A stretch of DNA of 64,000 bases from Burkholderia sp. GAS332 (GCA_900142905.1 FSRV01000002.1:1054001-1118000); one strand, 5' to 3'; positions 9,335 to 18,737 are shown, counted from the first letter of the stretch. Numbers and translations are program-made. The notes: generated by a model not told the origin, from the sequence alone.

Positions 9335-10297
9335 ATGACTGAACTTATCTACGGTGACGGCGCGATCCGTCGTTCGTCCCTCTATGGCTCGTCGATCGAA
9401 AACACCTATGCGGGTGTGTTGTCGTTCATGCGCCGCAAATACACCCGTGAACTCGACGGCGTCGACGTCGTGGTCTCCGGCGTGCCGCTCGATCTGGCCA
9501 CCACCTTCCGTTCGGGCGCGCGTCTCGGCCCGGCGGCAGTGCGTGCAGCGAGCGTGCAATTGTCCGAGTTGCATCCGTATCCGTGGGGCTTCAATCCGTT
9601 CGACGATCTCGCCGTGACGGACTACGGCGACTGCTGGTTCGACGCGCACAATCCCATGACGATCAAGGAATCGATCGTCAACCATGCGCGCACGATTCTG
9701 CGTTCGGACGCGAAGATGCTGACGCTCGGCGGCGATCACTACATTACGTATCCGCTGCTGATTGCGCATGCGGAGAAGTACGGCAAGCCGCTTTCGCTGA
9801 TCCATTTCGACGCCCACTGCGATACCTGGGCCGACGACAGCCCGGACAGCCTGAATCACGGCTCGATGTTCTACAAGGCGGTGAAGGACGGTCTGATCGA
9901 TCCGAAGACCTCGGTGCAAGTCGGCATTCGCACGTGGAACGACGATTTTATGGGCATCAATATCCTCGATGCTGCATGGGTCCACGAACATGGCACGCGC
10001 GCGGCGGTGGAGCGGATCACGTCGATTGTCGGCGAACGGCCCGCGTATCTGACCTTCGATATCGACTGTCTCGATCCGGCGTTCGCGCCAGGCACGGGTA
10101 CGCCAGTGGCGGGCGGCTTGTCGTCGGCACAGGGGCTGGCCATCGTGCGCGGGCTCGGTGCGTTGAATCTGGTGGGCGCGGATGTGGTGGAAGTGGCGCC
10201 TGCTTATGACCAGAGCGAGATCACGGCGATTGCCGCCGCGCATATCGCGTGCGATCTGTTGTGTCTGTGGCGGCAGCGGAAGGTCGCTGAACGCTAA
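9335..10297 (+). CDS. speB: Agmatinase or guanidinobutyrase-like ureohydrolase
   Basis: Binuclear manganese ureohydrolase of the arginase family, 320 aa from the ATG at 9335 (MTELIYGDGAIRRSS); an upstream in-frame ATG at 9224 adds a segment without family similarity. All metal-binding motifs are present: TLGGDHYITYP, SLIHFDAHCDTW and LTFDIDCLDPAFAPGTG. It would convert agmatine to putrescine and urea and so feed the neighbouring Puu enzymes. Guanidinobutyrase, which gives GABA, has the same motifs and would also fit this locus; the context leaves both open. Confidence 0.82.
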   Translation: MTELIYGDGAIRRSSLYGSSIENTYAGVLSFMRRKYTRELDGVDVVVSGVPLDLATTFRSGARLGPAAVRAASVQLSELHPYPWGFNPFDDLAVTDYGDCWFDAHNPMTIKESIVNHARTILRSDAKMLTLGGDHYITYPLLIAHAEKYGKPLSLIHFDAHCDTWADDSPDSLNHGSMFYKAVKDGLIDPKTSVQVGIRTWNDDFMGINILDAAWVHEHGTRAAVERITSIVGERPAYLTFDIDCLDPAFAPGTGTPVAGGLSSAQGLAIVRGLGALNLVGADVVEVAPAYDQSEITAIAAAHIACDLLCLWRQRKVAER

Positions 10298-10328
10298 TCA
10301 CGCATCATCGGCTTGGAGGACCTCCGGC

Positions 10329-11525
10329 TCAGCCCATCGACGACGATCGATCGGGTTGACGCTGGCCTTCGCGCAAGCCGAGCGTGTAGGCAACGAGCGC
10401 GCCACTCATGATCGCCAGTTGCCACATCAGCATGTCGCTCCCGCGTGCCTTCATGGCGAAGCCGGCGATGAGCGGCCCCACGATCGAACTCGCGGTGAAG
10501 GTGAGCGACACCAGCCGCATGTTGCGCGTGAGCGCAGCCTTATCGCTGCATGCCGCCGCGACCATGCCGAGCGTAATGTACGCGCTGTTCGTGCCCCCGA
10601 GCAGCAGCGCGCTCGCGTCAGCAAGCCATGAGGCGGGCGCGGCGAGCGCGAAACCGCAGATCGCCAACGTGCTGAGCGCGGCGCAGACGATCACCGTGGC
10701 GGCCAGGCCCGCGCGATCGGCAAACCAGCCGACCGGAAATTGCAACGCCATGCCGCCGACACCGAATAGCGTGAGTAGCGTGGCCGTCTGCGTGGTATTG
10801 AGGCCGTGGGCGTCGGCAAAGAGCGGGAAGAGGCCGTAGAGCGCGCCGTCGCCGATCCCGCCTGCCGCGACGACCACCATGCCGAGGCTCACCAATGGGC
10901 CGATTGGGGCGCCTTTGCCGATTCTGCTTTTTTGCGCAGGCCGGGTTGTTTCAACAGCGCGGCGCCCATCATCCGCCGTGGTCAGCCACAGCGGAACGGC
11001 CGCTGCAAACGTGAAGGCCGCGCCGGCCGCGAACGTGACGCGTGCGTCGACGGTGCACCATACCGCCAATGCCGGGCCGAGTACGCCTGCGCTGGCGATC
11101 AGCGCCTCGTGAATACCCACTACCCGTCCGCTCGACTCAGCCGGCACGAGCCGATAGAGCCACGTTTCATTGGCGATCCAGCGCAAACCGATGCCGAGCC
11201 CGGTCAATAGCCCAGGTATGATCCACAACGGCCACCACAGCGCGTTCATCGTTGCGAACGCGACAATCGTGGCGGCGAGACCCAGCGATACCGTGCGTTT
11301 CGCGCCGATGCGTTCCACCAGCCACGGCGCGATTAACAAGCCGGCCAGCATGCCGGTCCATTGCGACGCGGAGAAGAGGCCGGCGCGCGGGGCGTCGAGA
11401 CCGTGATGGGCCAACCAGACGGGCAGCACCATGAAGCCGATGCCGAACTGGCCAATCTGCGAAAGCGCCGAGACCGAGGTCAGCGCGGCGATCGCCGGCC
11501 AACGCACCGGCGTGGCGGCATTCAT
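10329..11525 (-). CDS. Major facilitator superfamily transporter
   Basis: Inner-membrane MFS protein, 398 aa, with about 12 hydrophobic segments and an MFS-type loop after TM2 (WLVERIGAKRTVSLG). I start at the ATG at 11525 (MNAATPVRWPAIAAL), which overlaps the MarR gene stop as ATGA, indicating translational coupling. An efflux role is inferred from that coupling: MarR-family repressors usually control the adjacent exporter and release on binding its substrate. The substrate is not predictable. The gene converges on the agmatinase gene, with 31 bp between stops. Confidence 0.8.
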   Translation of the reverse strand: MNAATPVRWPAIAALTSVSALSQIGQFGIGFMVLPVWLAHHGLDAPRAGLFSASQWTGMLAGLLIAPWLVERIGAKRTVSLGLAATIVAFATMNALWWPLWIIPGLLTGLGIGLRWIANETWLYRLVPAESSGRVVGIHEALIASAGVLGPALAVWCTVDARVTFAAGAAFTFAAAVPLWLTTADDGRRAVETTRPAQKSRIGKGAPIGPLVSLGMVVVAAGGIGDGALYGLFPLFADAHGLNTTQTATLLTLFGVGGMALQFPVGWFADRAGLAATVIVCAALSTLAICGFALAAPASWLADASALLLGGTNSAYITLGMVAAACSDKAALTRNMRLVSLTFTASSIVGPLIAGFAMKARGSDMLMWQLAIMSGALVAYTLGLREGQRQPDRSSSMG

Positions 11526-12055
11526 GGGCTGCTCCGCGCGGGCATCGGCAGACCCAGCTCGCGGCATTCGACCGGGCAACCGGCTTTCAGGCAAGGACCG
11601 TCGTCGCAAAGGCGGCACAGTTGCATGGCGTGTGCCGGATCGCGGGTTTCGTTCCACAGGATCTTGATCAGCAGGCTTTCGAGCACATGGCGCTCGCGCT
11701 CGTCGAGCTGCCCGACGATGCGTTGGAGTATCCGGTCGCGTGTGGTTTGCAGACGTTTGGCTTCACGCTTGCCCGAAGCAGTCAAGGCAAGCGCGACGGC
11801 ACGTTTATCCTCGCCGGATTTCTTTTCGACGAGCCCCGCGTCCACCAGGCCCGCGACCGCGCGGACCGCGGCCGGATGCGACAGATCGACCGCCTCGCGC
11901 AATACTTCAATGGATGAGTCGGGATATTGACCGACAGCGTTGAGCATGGCGCGGGCAGTGGGGCCCGCAAGCGCGGCCACGGCGGGCTGCGCGTTGATCT
12001 CGTCTGTGACCAGCAGGGCGAGCACGCCAAGCAGGTTCTCTGTGCGCTGCGTCAT
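11522..12055 (-). CDS. MarR-family regulator with cysteine-rich C-terminus
   Basis: Protein of 177 aa with a winged-helix region resembling MarR (LREAVDLSHPAAVRAVAGLVDAG, then the wing KSGEDKRAVALALTASG). After the dimerisation helices there is an unusual tail with five cysteines, CRLCDDGPCLKAGCPVEC, at about residues 147-164, which could bind a metal or act as a thiol sensor. The gene overlaps the MFS start by four bases (ATGA). A 40-bp operator-like palindrome lies directly upstream of its ribosome site, so negative autoregulation of the regulator-exporter pair is likely. The inducer is unknown. Confidence 0.75.
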   Translation of the reverse strand: MTQRTENLLGVLALLVTDEINAQPAVAALAGPTARAMLNAVGQYPDSSIEVLREAVDLSHPAAVRAVAGLVDAGLVEKKSGEDKRAVALALTASGKREAKRLQTTRDRILQRIVGQLDERERHVLESLLIKILWNETRDPAHAMQLCRLCDDGPCLKAGCPVECRELGLPMPARSSP

Positions 12056-12065
12056 GGGGATCCCT

Positions 12066-12105
12066 CAATGTGTGCAACGTGCATATATGTATGTTGCACA
12101 CATTG
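12066..12105. promoter_or_regulatory. Perfect 13-bp inverted repeat, operator of the MarR-MFS operon
   Basis: CAATGTGTGCAAC (12066-12078) and GTTGCACACATTG (12093-12105) are perfect reverse complements flanking a 14-bp AT-rich centre that itself contains the palindrome CATATATG (12082-12089). The site ends about 10 bp before the marR start codon, so it must overlap the promoter or leader. Such length and symmetry fit binding of a MarR dimer pair. Confidence 0.75.
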
Positions 12106-12180
12106 AAAGTGACGCGCAAGGGTTTTTTTGTGACCGTCAATCGTGCGCCGGAGGCCGCGTCGGCAACCCGCGGCGCGGCG

Positions 12181-13488
12181 TCAGGACTTCGGCTCCTGCT
12201 CGGCTGGCGAGCACACGGGCGTAACCGTCTGGCCTGCCAGCACTTTCCTGACGAAAGGTATCGAATCCTCCAGCGACGTGTTGACCGTGCCGTTATGCTC
12301 GCGACCCGCGTACAGATGCGCCTCGACCGTGGTGCCCGCTGCGCAGGCGTCTTTTGCTAGCGAAAGCTCCAGCGGCGCGAGACCGTCGTCCGCACCGATG
12401 CCGATGAACACCGGCGAGCTGACCTTCAGGGTCGGGAACTTCAGATACTCGTCCCACCATGCCTGCAAACGCGCGTTGGCACCCGGCTTCACGGTGTTCG
12501 CGGTGGTCAGTCCGGCGAGCGCGGCGTCGTCCTCGAGCGAGGCAAGGCAACTAATACGCGATTGTTCGAGAATCGGCAGCGCGGAATCGGTGAGGATGTC
12601 GGAAGCCTTCAACGCAGGGTCGATCTGTTGCGCCGACAGCACGGAATAGAACTGGTAGGCCAGCGTTGCATCGATTCGATTGGGATCACGCCGGTAAGCG
12701 GTTTTGAACGGCGCAAGCGTTGCAAGGGTTTGCTTCGATGCGTTGTAGATCACGCCGGTCGCGACCGTGCCGCGGATGTCGAGCTCGGGCGCATACGTGC
12801 TCGCGTAGCCGGCTGCGGCGAATACGGCGGAGCCGCCTTGTGATTGCCCGACCAGCACAACCCGATTGGCGAGTCCAGGTACGCCGTGCAACACGGCGCG
12901 TACGCTGTCGAGCATCGTGTAGCTATTCGAACGATTGTTCAGCTGCGGGTTGGGTCCGGGCGTGCCGAGTCCCTGGTAGTCGGTTGCCACCACCGCGAAG
13001 CCTTGTTGAAGCCACGCGTTCAGATAGCGTACGTCGCGATAGGAGCGGCCAAACCACGAGGGCGCGCAGATATCGGCCATGCCGAAGGTGCCGTGCCCCC
13101 ACGCGACGATCGGCCATCCGCCTTGCGGTGGCTGGCCTTTGGGCAGGAAGAGCGCGCCCGATACGGCGATCGGCGTTTTACCGCCGACGCCGTCGGTCGA
13201 ACTGTATAGCAGGCGCAGTTGCTGACCGGCATTGGCGAGGCCGAGGGTGGGCGGCAGTGGCTCGGAGCGCAGCAGTTCGCCTGGGCGTGCGGGAATCTCG
13301 TCGTCCCACGTGTAGAACGCGGACACGCGGCCGTCGCCTTGCAGCGGATCGGGCGCGGGTGCTCTCGCGCCGGCAGCGAAAACCATGCTGGACACGAGCA
13401 ATGCCGCTAGCGGCGCGGCAAACCACGGGCTGAATTTGACGCGAGCCGATGCGCGCCAATCTCTCGCTCGACTATTTTCTGATTTCAT
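12181..13488 (-). CDS. Secreted alpha/beta hydrolase, lipase-like
   Basis: Exported hydrolase of 435 aa from the ATG at 13488; the longer upstream frame would bury the signal peptide. The N-terminus has a basic stretch then a hydrophobic core (PWFAAPLAALLVSSMVFAAG), consistent with Sec export. The mature part resembles secretory-lipase/esterase proteins: WGHGTFG oxyanion loop, DYQGLGTPG, and the nucleophile elbow VVLVGQSQGGSAV; the DDGLAP segment near residue 365 could give the acid and REHNGTV near 405 the catalytic His. The natural substrate is unknown. It lies upstream of, and on the same strand as, the marR gene but is separated from it by the operator region. It faces the sigma-54 locus across 396 bp. 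Confidence 0.75.
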   Translation of the reverse strand: MKSENSRARDWRASARVKFSPWFAAPLAALLVSSMVFAAGARAPAPDPLQGDGRVSAFYTWDDEIPARPGELLRSEPLPPTLGLANAGQQLRLLYSSTDGVGGKTPIAVSGALFLPKGQPPQGGWPIVAWGHGTFGMADICAPSWFGRSYRDVRYLNAWLQQGFAVVATDYQGLGTPGPNPQLNNRSNSYTMLDSVRAVLHGVPGLANRVVLVGQSQGGSAVFAAAGYASTYAPELDIRGTVATGVIYNASKQTLATLAPFKTAYRRDPNRIDATLAYQFYSVLSAQQIDPALKASDILTDSALPILEQSRISCLASLEDDAALAGLTTANTVKPGANARLQAWWDEYLKFPTLKVSSPVFIGIGADDGLAPLELSLAKDACAAGTTVEAHLYAGREHNGTVNTSLEDSIPFVRKVLAGQTVTPVCSPAEQEPKS

Positions 13489-13825
13489 GTTGACGCCTTG
13501 AACGGTGGTGAGAAGAGGGTGGACCCCAGGGTGGGCCACGGGGCGGCCCACGCGAGGCCTGCCGGCGTGAACCCGTTGAACCCGGGCGGCCTTCAATGCA
13601 AGTTTTGAACCATCACCCCGCGCGATGGGCGAAACCCCGCTTGCATCGGGACGCAATGCTGTCGCAATGTGATGTGTGCGCATGCCCGCTTTGCGTCGTG
13701 CGCAACAGTCGCTGATGTTGCGCTGTTGGTCCAGCAGCAAAGTCACCTGGTTAGAGCGCAGGCGCGCAGGCATGGCGAGCGGCGATGAAGCCGCCGCACA
13801 AGGGTCCGCGAGGGTCGCCAAGGAT

Positions 13826-13841
13826 TGGCACGCTTGCTGCT
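13826..13841 (+). promoter_or_regulatory. Sigma-54 (-24/-12) promoter of the aldolase-like gene
   Basis: TGGCACGCTTGCTGCT matches the TGGCAC-N5-TTGCW consensus at all -24 positions and at the invariant GC of the -12 element (GG-N10-GC spacing kept; one T is C). It sits 44 bp before the ATG at 13885. A sigma-54 activator gene lies just downstream. The rest of the 396-bp gap (13489-13884) shows no other gene. Confidence 0.7.
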
Positions 13842-13884
13842 AAATACACCTCGCATCGATCCCTCACTCACCCAAGGACTCAAC

Positions 13885-14565
13885 ATGTCAGTCACGCAGA
13901 CGCTGGAAAGCGGCGAACTGGTCGCCTTCGTCGAACGCATCCGGCGCGAGTTCGCGCAAGCCACGCGCGTCCTCAAGGAAACCCGCACCTTGTCCGCTAC
14001 CAACACCTTTCAGGCCTATCAGCGTGTGCCTGGTACGGACCTCGTCGTCGCCGTGTCGGCGCCTACACCGTGGGCGCAATCGCAGGAGGTTCAGGCGGTC
14101 GTCGTGTCGTTCGACGGCAAGGTGATCCATGGCGATCCGAAGGCATCCGGCCATGGCCCTCGCTATGCGGGCGTGTTCCAGGAAGCGCCGGAAGTCGACG
14201 TGGTGATTCACGTGCATGGCCCGTATCTCGGCGCGTGGGCGAGTGCGCACCGTCCGCTGCCGATTCTGTATGCACCGGCGCAGCGTTATACGAAGGCCCG
14301 CGAAATTCCGATCTATATCGACCGGCGGCCGGGCGAGCCGCGTTTTATTGTCGATACGATCCGGCGCGATCCGAACATACCGGCGATTCTCGAGGCGAAC
14401 GGCGGGGCGACCTTCTGGGGTAAAAATATCCTCGACGTCTCGCAGTACATCCTGATTCTCGAAGAGGGTGCGTACTTCCAGGCACTCGCCGAATCGCTCG
14501 GCGGCTCGAAAGAGTTCGGCCCGGGCGTGCTCGAGCAGCAGTGGAAGATGACCGGACTGGCCTGA
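13885..14565 (+). CDS. Class II aldolase/adducin-like protein with incomplete metal site
   Basis: Cytoplasmic protein of 226 aa from the ATG at 13885 (MSVTQTLESGEL). The fold is recognisable from the strand-loop VVIHVHGPYLGAWA, which supplies two zinc histidines in class II aldolases. The third zinc ligand, normally the His of an NHG motif, reads NGG (LEANGGATFWG), and the PSSE segment that holds the catalytic Glu is replaced (KASGHGPRY). It may therefore not be a canonical aldolase. It has its own sigma-54 promoter and precedes the sigma-54 activator, so it probably belongs to the sulfur regulon; a role in handling the carbon skeleton left after desulfonation is speculation. Confidence 0.65.
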   Translation: MSVTQTLESGELVAFVERIRREFAQATRVLKETRTLSATNTFQAYQRVPGTDLVVAVSAPTPWAQSQEVQAVVVSFDGKVIHGDPKASGHGPRYAGVFQEAPEVDVVIHVHGPYLGAWASAHRPLPILYAPAQRYTKAREIPIYIDRRPGEPRFIVDTIRRDPNIPAILEANGGATFWGKNILDVSQYILILEEGAYFQALAESLGGSKEFGPGVLEQQWKMTGLA

Positions 14566-14753
14566 GCCCCAGCGCTAGCGGCCGTGAGTGACGATGAGCG
14601 GCGCGGCGTAGTCAGTCGTGCCGCTTTCGTATCGGCGCAGCCGGCCAGTGTTATTGCCGGTTCCGTCATACTGTTAGCTCGATGTATTGGTTCGCAACGC
14701 ATGATCGGCTTGATATCGTCGAGGCTCCTTCTGGATTCCTTGCTGGTCGATCA

Positions 14754-15914
14754 ATGGCTGTCTTCAGTTTTCCCGATCCCGCTTCGCACGCGATTACGAT
14801 TCGTGCGAAAGCCCTGACGTTCGACGACCCCAAGTCGCTGGTGTTGCTCGAACGTATTCATCTGGTCGCACCGAGCGACGCCACGGTGCTCGTCACCGGC
14901 GAGAGCGGTACCGGCAAGGAGCTGATCGCACGGCTCGTGCATTCGCTGAGCGAACGCCGTGACGGGCCCTTCGTCGCGGTGAATTGCGGCGCCTTCTCGG
15001 AGACGCTGATCGAGAGCGAACTGTTCGGTCACGAACGCGGCGCGTTCACGGGTGCGATCAGCAGCCAGCCAGGCTGGTTTGAATCGGCCAATCGCGGCAC
15101 GCTGTTCCTCGACGAAGTGGGGGACCTGCCGCTTGCCGCACAGGTCAAGCTGCTACGCGTGTTGCAGGAACGCGAGGTGGTGCCGGTCGGTTCGCGCAAG
15201 ACCGTCAAAATCGACGTGCGGCTAGTGACCGCGACCAATGTGAACCTCGAAGCCGCGGTACGTGCCGGGCACTTTCGGGAAGATCTGTATTACCGGCTGA
15301 ACGTCGTCAAACTGAGCCTGTTGCCCTTGCGCGAGCGGCCGGGCGACATCGGGCCGCTGATCCAGCACTTTCTCGAGAGCTACGCGAAGCGCTTGCGGAT
15401 CACGCCGCCCGCGCTGACGGATGCCGCGCTCGAACGGCTCCATGCTCACTCGTGGCCGGGCAATATTCGCGAGCTGGAGAACGTGATTCATCACGCGCTG
15501 CTGGTGAGCAGCGGCGGTTTCATCGATGTCGCCGACTTGCAGTTTTCCGCGCTCTCGCTGGCGCCGCATGTACAGGCTACGGACGCGCTTGCGGCAACGG
15601 CAGCGGTTGCCGTTGCGGCCAACCCGTCGCGCCGTCCTCGCGATATCGCGGAAGCCACCGGCGCTTTGCGTGAAGCCATCGTCGATCTGCTGGAACTCGG
15701 CACGCCCAGGCTCTGGCAGCACATCGAAGACACGGTCTATCGCAGCACCTTCGAATTCTCCGAGAACAATCAGCTCCGCACCTCACGCCTGCTCGATCTG
15801 TCGCGCAACATTGTGCGCGCACGACTTGCGCAACTGGGCATCCTTAAGCTGCGCGACGCCGGCGAGCCGGACTCCGCCGACGCGAGCGAAGCCGGCGATC
15901 GACGTCAGGCGTGA
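14754..15914 (+). CDS. Sigma-54-dependent transcriptional activator, SfnR-like
   Basis: Bacterial enhancer-binding protein of about 386 aa with no N-terminal sensory domain. Walker A is GESGTGKE (about 49-56), the sigma-54 contact loop GAFTGA is intact (about 96-101), Walker B is [10 protein letters not shown], and the arginine-finger region [14 protein letters not shown] is present. A Fis-type helix-turn-helix lies at the C-terminus (about 350-380, [21 protein letters not shown]). An ATG at 14682 would add 24 residues. The lack of a receiver or GAF domain resembles SfnR-type activators of organosulfur genes, which are controlled by expression level. It probably drives the three -24/-12 promoters found at this locus. 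Its stop overlaps the convergent permease gene by 10 bp. Confidence 0.85.
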   Translation: MAVFSFPDPASHAITIRAKALTFDDPKSLVLLERIHLVAPSDATVLVTGESGTGKELIARLVHSLSERRDGPFVAVNCGAFSETLIESELFGHERGAFTGAISSQPGWFESANRGTLFLDEVGDLPLAAQVKLLRVLQEREVVPVGSRKTVKIDVRLVTATNVNLEAAVRAGHFREDLYYRLNVVKLSLLPLRERPGDIGPLIQHFLESYAKRLRITPPALTDAALERLHAHSWPGNIRELENVIHHALLVSSGGFIDVADLQFSALSLAPHVQATDALAATAAVAVAANPSRRPRDIAEATGALREAIVDLLELGTPRLWQHIEDTVYRSTFEFSENNQLRTSRLLDLSRNIVRARLAQLGILKLRDAGEPDSADASEAGDRRQA

Positions 15915-16684
15915 TCGCGCCAGCGCAGCAAGCGCTGCGCGACGCGCTCGCACAGCATGCCCATCGCCACCGCCAGCACGGTGACGCCTGTCACGCATAC
16001 CAGCAACACGTCCACGCGCGCGCCGGCCTGCGCCGTCTGCATCAGATTGCCGACGCCTGCGCCGGCATTGAATAGCAGTTCGCTGCTCGTTGCCGTAATC
16101 CATGCGAACGGCACCGCTTGCAGGATGCCCGCGAACACGTCCGGCAACGCACCCGGAATCAGCACGTCGCGTAACCAGCCAAGCCGCGTCAACTTGTACG
16201 ACTGCGCCAGTTCGAAATAACGTTGATCGATACGGCGCAGTCCGTCGAAGCTGCTCGTCACCATCGGATAGAAGGCGGCGAGGAACACGATAAACACCTT
16301 GGCGAACTCGCCCGTGCCGCACCAGAGACTGATCAATGGAATCAGCCCGAGTAGCGGTACGTGGCGCAGGGCCTGAAATAACGGATGCACCAGCTTCTCG
16401 GCGCCGCGCGACAACGCGGTCAACGCGCCTACGACGACACCGGCGACCACGCCGGTGGCAAGACCTAAAGTCGTGCGGCGCAGACTCGCGCCGAGGTCGA
16501 CGAACAGTTCACCGCTTTTGACTAGTTCGAGAGCGGCACTCGCCACCTGTTCGAGCGGCACGAACGCGTATTGATGCACGGCATCGCGATAGGCGGCGAA
16601 TTGCCAGAGCCCGAGTAAGGCAAGGGGCAAGACAAAACCGCGGGCGCGTCGGCGCAGAGGGGACGTAGCGTGCAGAGCGATCAT
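15905..16684 (-). CDS. ABC transporter permease, SsuC/TauC type
   Basis: Inner-membrane permease of 259 aa with about six membrane spans. The ATPase-coupling EAA-like loop is visible ([29 protein letters not shown], about residues 148-176). It belongs to the sulfonate/nitrate/taurine permease family. It follows a second permease of the same family by 25 bp in the order SBP-permease-permease, so the two probably form a heterodimer. No ATPase gene lies in this operon. Substrate is inferred from context to be an organosulfur compound. Confidence 0.85.
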   Translation of the reverse strand: MIALHATSPLRRRARGFVLPLALLGLWQFAAYRDAVHQYAFVPLEQVASAALELVKSGELFVDLGASLRRTTLGLATGVVAGVVVGALTALSRGAEKLVHPLFQALRHVPLLGLIPLISLWCGTGEFAKVFIVFLAAFYPMVTSSFDGLRRIDQRYFELAQSYKLTRLGWLRDVLIPGALPDVFAGILQAVPFAWITATSSELLFNAGAGVGNLMQTAQAGARVDVLLVCVTGVTVLAVAMGMLCERVAQRLLRWRDHA

Positions 16685-16709
16685 GGAAGGCGTTTTAAAA
16701 GAAGATAGT

Positions 16710-17579
16710 TCAACGGTTGGGCGCTTGCCAGCGCAACACGCGGCGCTGCACGAGGGCGATGCTCTGATCGAGAGCGAAGCCGATCAAACCGATCGCGATC
16801 ACGTCGACCATCACAATGTCGATACGCAGCATCTGCCGCGCCATCTCCATCATTTCGCCGATGCCGCTGTCAGCGCTCAGTAGCTCGACCGCGACCAGCG
16901 CGAGCCATGATCGTGCAATCGCGATGCGGATGCCCGTGAGCAACGACGGAATGGCCGAGGGCAATAGCACGTCACGCAACAACGCAGCGCGGCCAAGCCC
17001 GTAGTGGCGTGCCATTTCGATCAGATCGCGCGGCACGCCTTGCACGCCCCCATAAGTGGCCAACGCGACCGGAAAGAACACCGCTTTGGCGACCACCACC
17101 ACTTTCAGCGGCTCGTCGATGCCGATGAGCAGAATCAGGACTGGGATCAGCGTCAGCGTCGGGACCTGGCGCAGGATGTCGAAGAGCGGGCGCACATAGT
17201 CGGAGAAGGTGCGGTTCACGGCGAGCAATGTGCCGCACGCGATGCCGAGCAGGCCGCCCCACACGAATCCGATTGCCAGACGACGCAACGTGATCAGCAG
17301 GTTGTCCAGCAGGTCGCCGCCGGCCGCGAGCGTGCCGAAGGTGTCATAGACTTTGTGCGGCGGCACGAGGAGTTGCGGCGCGAACCAGTGTTGTGCGCTC
17401 GCATACCACCAGAGCAGAAACAGCATCGCGGGCGAGACCCACCACAGCAACCAGGAAGCACGGTGCGTCAAAGCACGCACGCGAGAGGCGGCGCTGGCCG
17501 TTGTCTTAGCAAACGGTGCGGATGGCGTGGGTAGGGTAGATGCCGCGGCACCCGCCACCGTATCAACGGTTTGCGACAT
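16710..17579 (-). CDS. ABC transporter permease, SsuC/TauC type
   Basis: Second permease, 289 aa if started at the ATG at 17579 (MSQTVDTVAGA); an ATG at 17612 would overlap the upstream gene more deeply. It has six or so membrane helices and an EAA loop (MARHYGLGRAALLRDVLLPSAIPSLLTG). The start lies inside the end of the SBP gene (17-bp overlap), pointing to translational coupling. It shares the family but not close sequence with the following permease. Confidence 0.85.
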   Translation of the reverse strand: MSQTVDTVAGAAASTLPTPSAPFAKTTASAASRVRALTHRASWLLWWVSPAMLFLLWWYASAQHWFAPQLLVPPHKVYDTFGTLAAGGDLLDNLLITLRRLAIGFVWGGLLGIACGTLLAVNRTFSDYVRPLFDILRQVPTLTLIPVLILLIGIDEPLKVVVVAKAVFFPVALATYGGVQGVPRDLIEMARHYGLGRAALLRDVLLPSAIPSLLTGIRIAIARSWLALVAVELLSADSGIGEMMEMARQMLRIDIVMVDVIAIGLIGFALDQSIALVQRRVLRWQAPNR

Positions 17580-18678
17580 TCGTCGTGGCGCTCGCATCCC
17601 AGTAGTGTTCAAGCTTGAGTTCCTTCAACGCGTTGTTGACGAACTGCGGCGCGAGGAGGCTATTGACGTCCACGCCGCCGGACGTGAGCTTGGCCTGCTG
17701 GCTATATGCCGACACATCGCGGTAATGCGCGCTGAGCGACGGCGTGAAAAGGGGCGCCCATTGGTCCTTCCATGGCTGCTTTTCGTCGTCGTACTCGCGG
17801 CGCACCACGTTTTCGGGTTGACCCGAGGCGCTGAGAATCTTGATGAACGCATCGCGGTTTTGCGGTTGCGAGATCCAGTAGGCAGCGCGCACGTAAGCGG
17901 TTGCGACCAACTGCGTGATATCGGGGTACCGGCGCACGAAATCGTCGGAGGCCCACAGTTCCGCACGCATCTTCCACGCGTCGGGGGCTTCCTTGGTCGA
18001 CCAGATGATCTTGCCGACCTGCTTGTCCACGAGTGGGTACGCGTCCGAGAGCGTAAAGAATCCGTCGACCCGGCCCGCGCTGACTGCGGCGGCGCCGGCT
18101 TGCGGATCGAGGTTATAGATCTTGAAGTCTGACAGTTTCAGGCCGTTGGCTGCGAGCAGCTTGCCGAACGTCACTTCCCACGGGCGACCGCGATTGAGCG
18201 CAATCCGTTTGCCCTTCAGATCGACGATCGACTTCGCCGTCGAATTGGCTGGCACGACCAGATAGGTGTTGCTGCCCACGCCGCCTGGCACGATCAATTT
18301 CGTAGGCGTGCCGGATGCGTTGACCACGACCGAGGGCAGATCGCCGTAGCCGGCGAAATCGATGCTGTGATTCGTGAAGGCCTCATTGACCAGCGTACCA
18401 ACCGCCGCGGTCGAGACGGGTACCCATTGCAGTTGGATATGGCGTGCGGCTAGCGCCTTTTCCAGCGACTTGTCGGCGTCGATCAAGGCGGAAGCGCCGG
18501 CATATTGCGTTTTGCCGCCGCTTGAATAAGCGACCACGGCGATCCGCACGACTTTCGGTGCGTCCTCGGCGCGCGCAGCGGAAGGGGCGAGTAACGCGGC
18601 GGCGGTGAACGGCACCGTCATCGACCATGCGATGAACGCGCGCCGTAGCAACAGGGAGAGAGCGGATGAGCGTTTCAT
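17563..18678 (-). CDS. Sulfonate-type ABC transporter substrate-binding protein
   Basis: Periplasmic binding protein of the SsuA/TauA (NMT1-like) family, 371 aa from the ATG at 18678 (MKRSSALSLLLRRAF). A Sec signal peptide with cleavage near ARAED is clear. The mature sequence has the family pattern VVRIAVVAYSSGGKTQYAG, then SGTPTKLIVPGG and DLKGKRIALNRGRPWEVTF around the ligand cleft. It is the second gene of the minus-strand unit and would deliver substrate to the two permeases. The ligand is inferred to be a sulfonate or related sulfur compound from the SsuD- and DszB-like enzymes around it. Confidence 0.85.
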   Translation of the reverse strand: MKRSSALSLLLRRAFIAWSMTVPFTAAALLAPSAARAEDAPKVVRIAVVAYSSGGKTQYAGASALIDADKSLEKALAARHIQLQWVPVSTAAVGTLVNEAFTNHSIDFAGYGDLPSVVVNASGTPTKLIVPGGVGSNTYLVVPANSTAKSIVDLKGKRIALNRGRPWEVTFGKLLAANGLKLSDFKIYNLDPQAGAAAVSAGRVDGFFTLSDAYPLVDKQVGKIIWSTKEAPDAWKMRAELWASDDFVRRYPDITQLVATAYVRAAYWISQPQNRDAFIKILSASGQPENVVRREYDDEKQPWKDQWAPLFTPSLSAHYRDVSAYSQQAKLTSGGVDVNSLLAPQFVNNALKELKLEHYWDASATTNVANR

Positions 18679-18737
18679 GATGAGACCTTGAGCGTAATAG
18701 TGGAAACCGGGCGGCGTGGCTCGGGCGGCGCGCTCGT

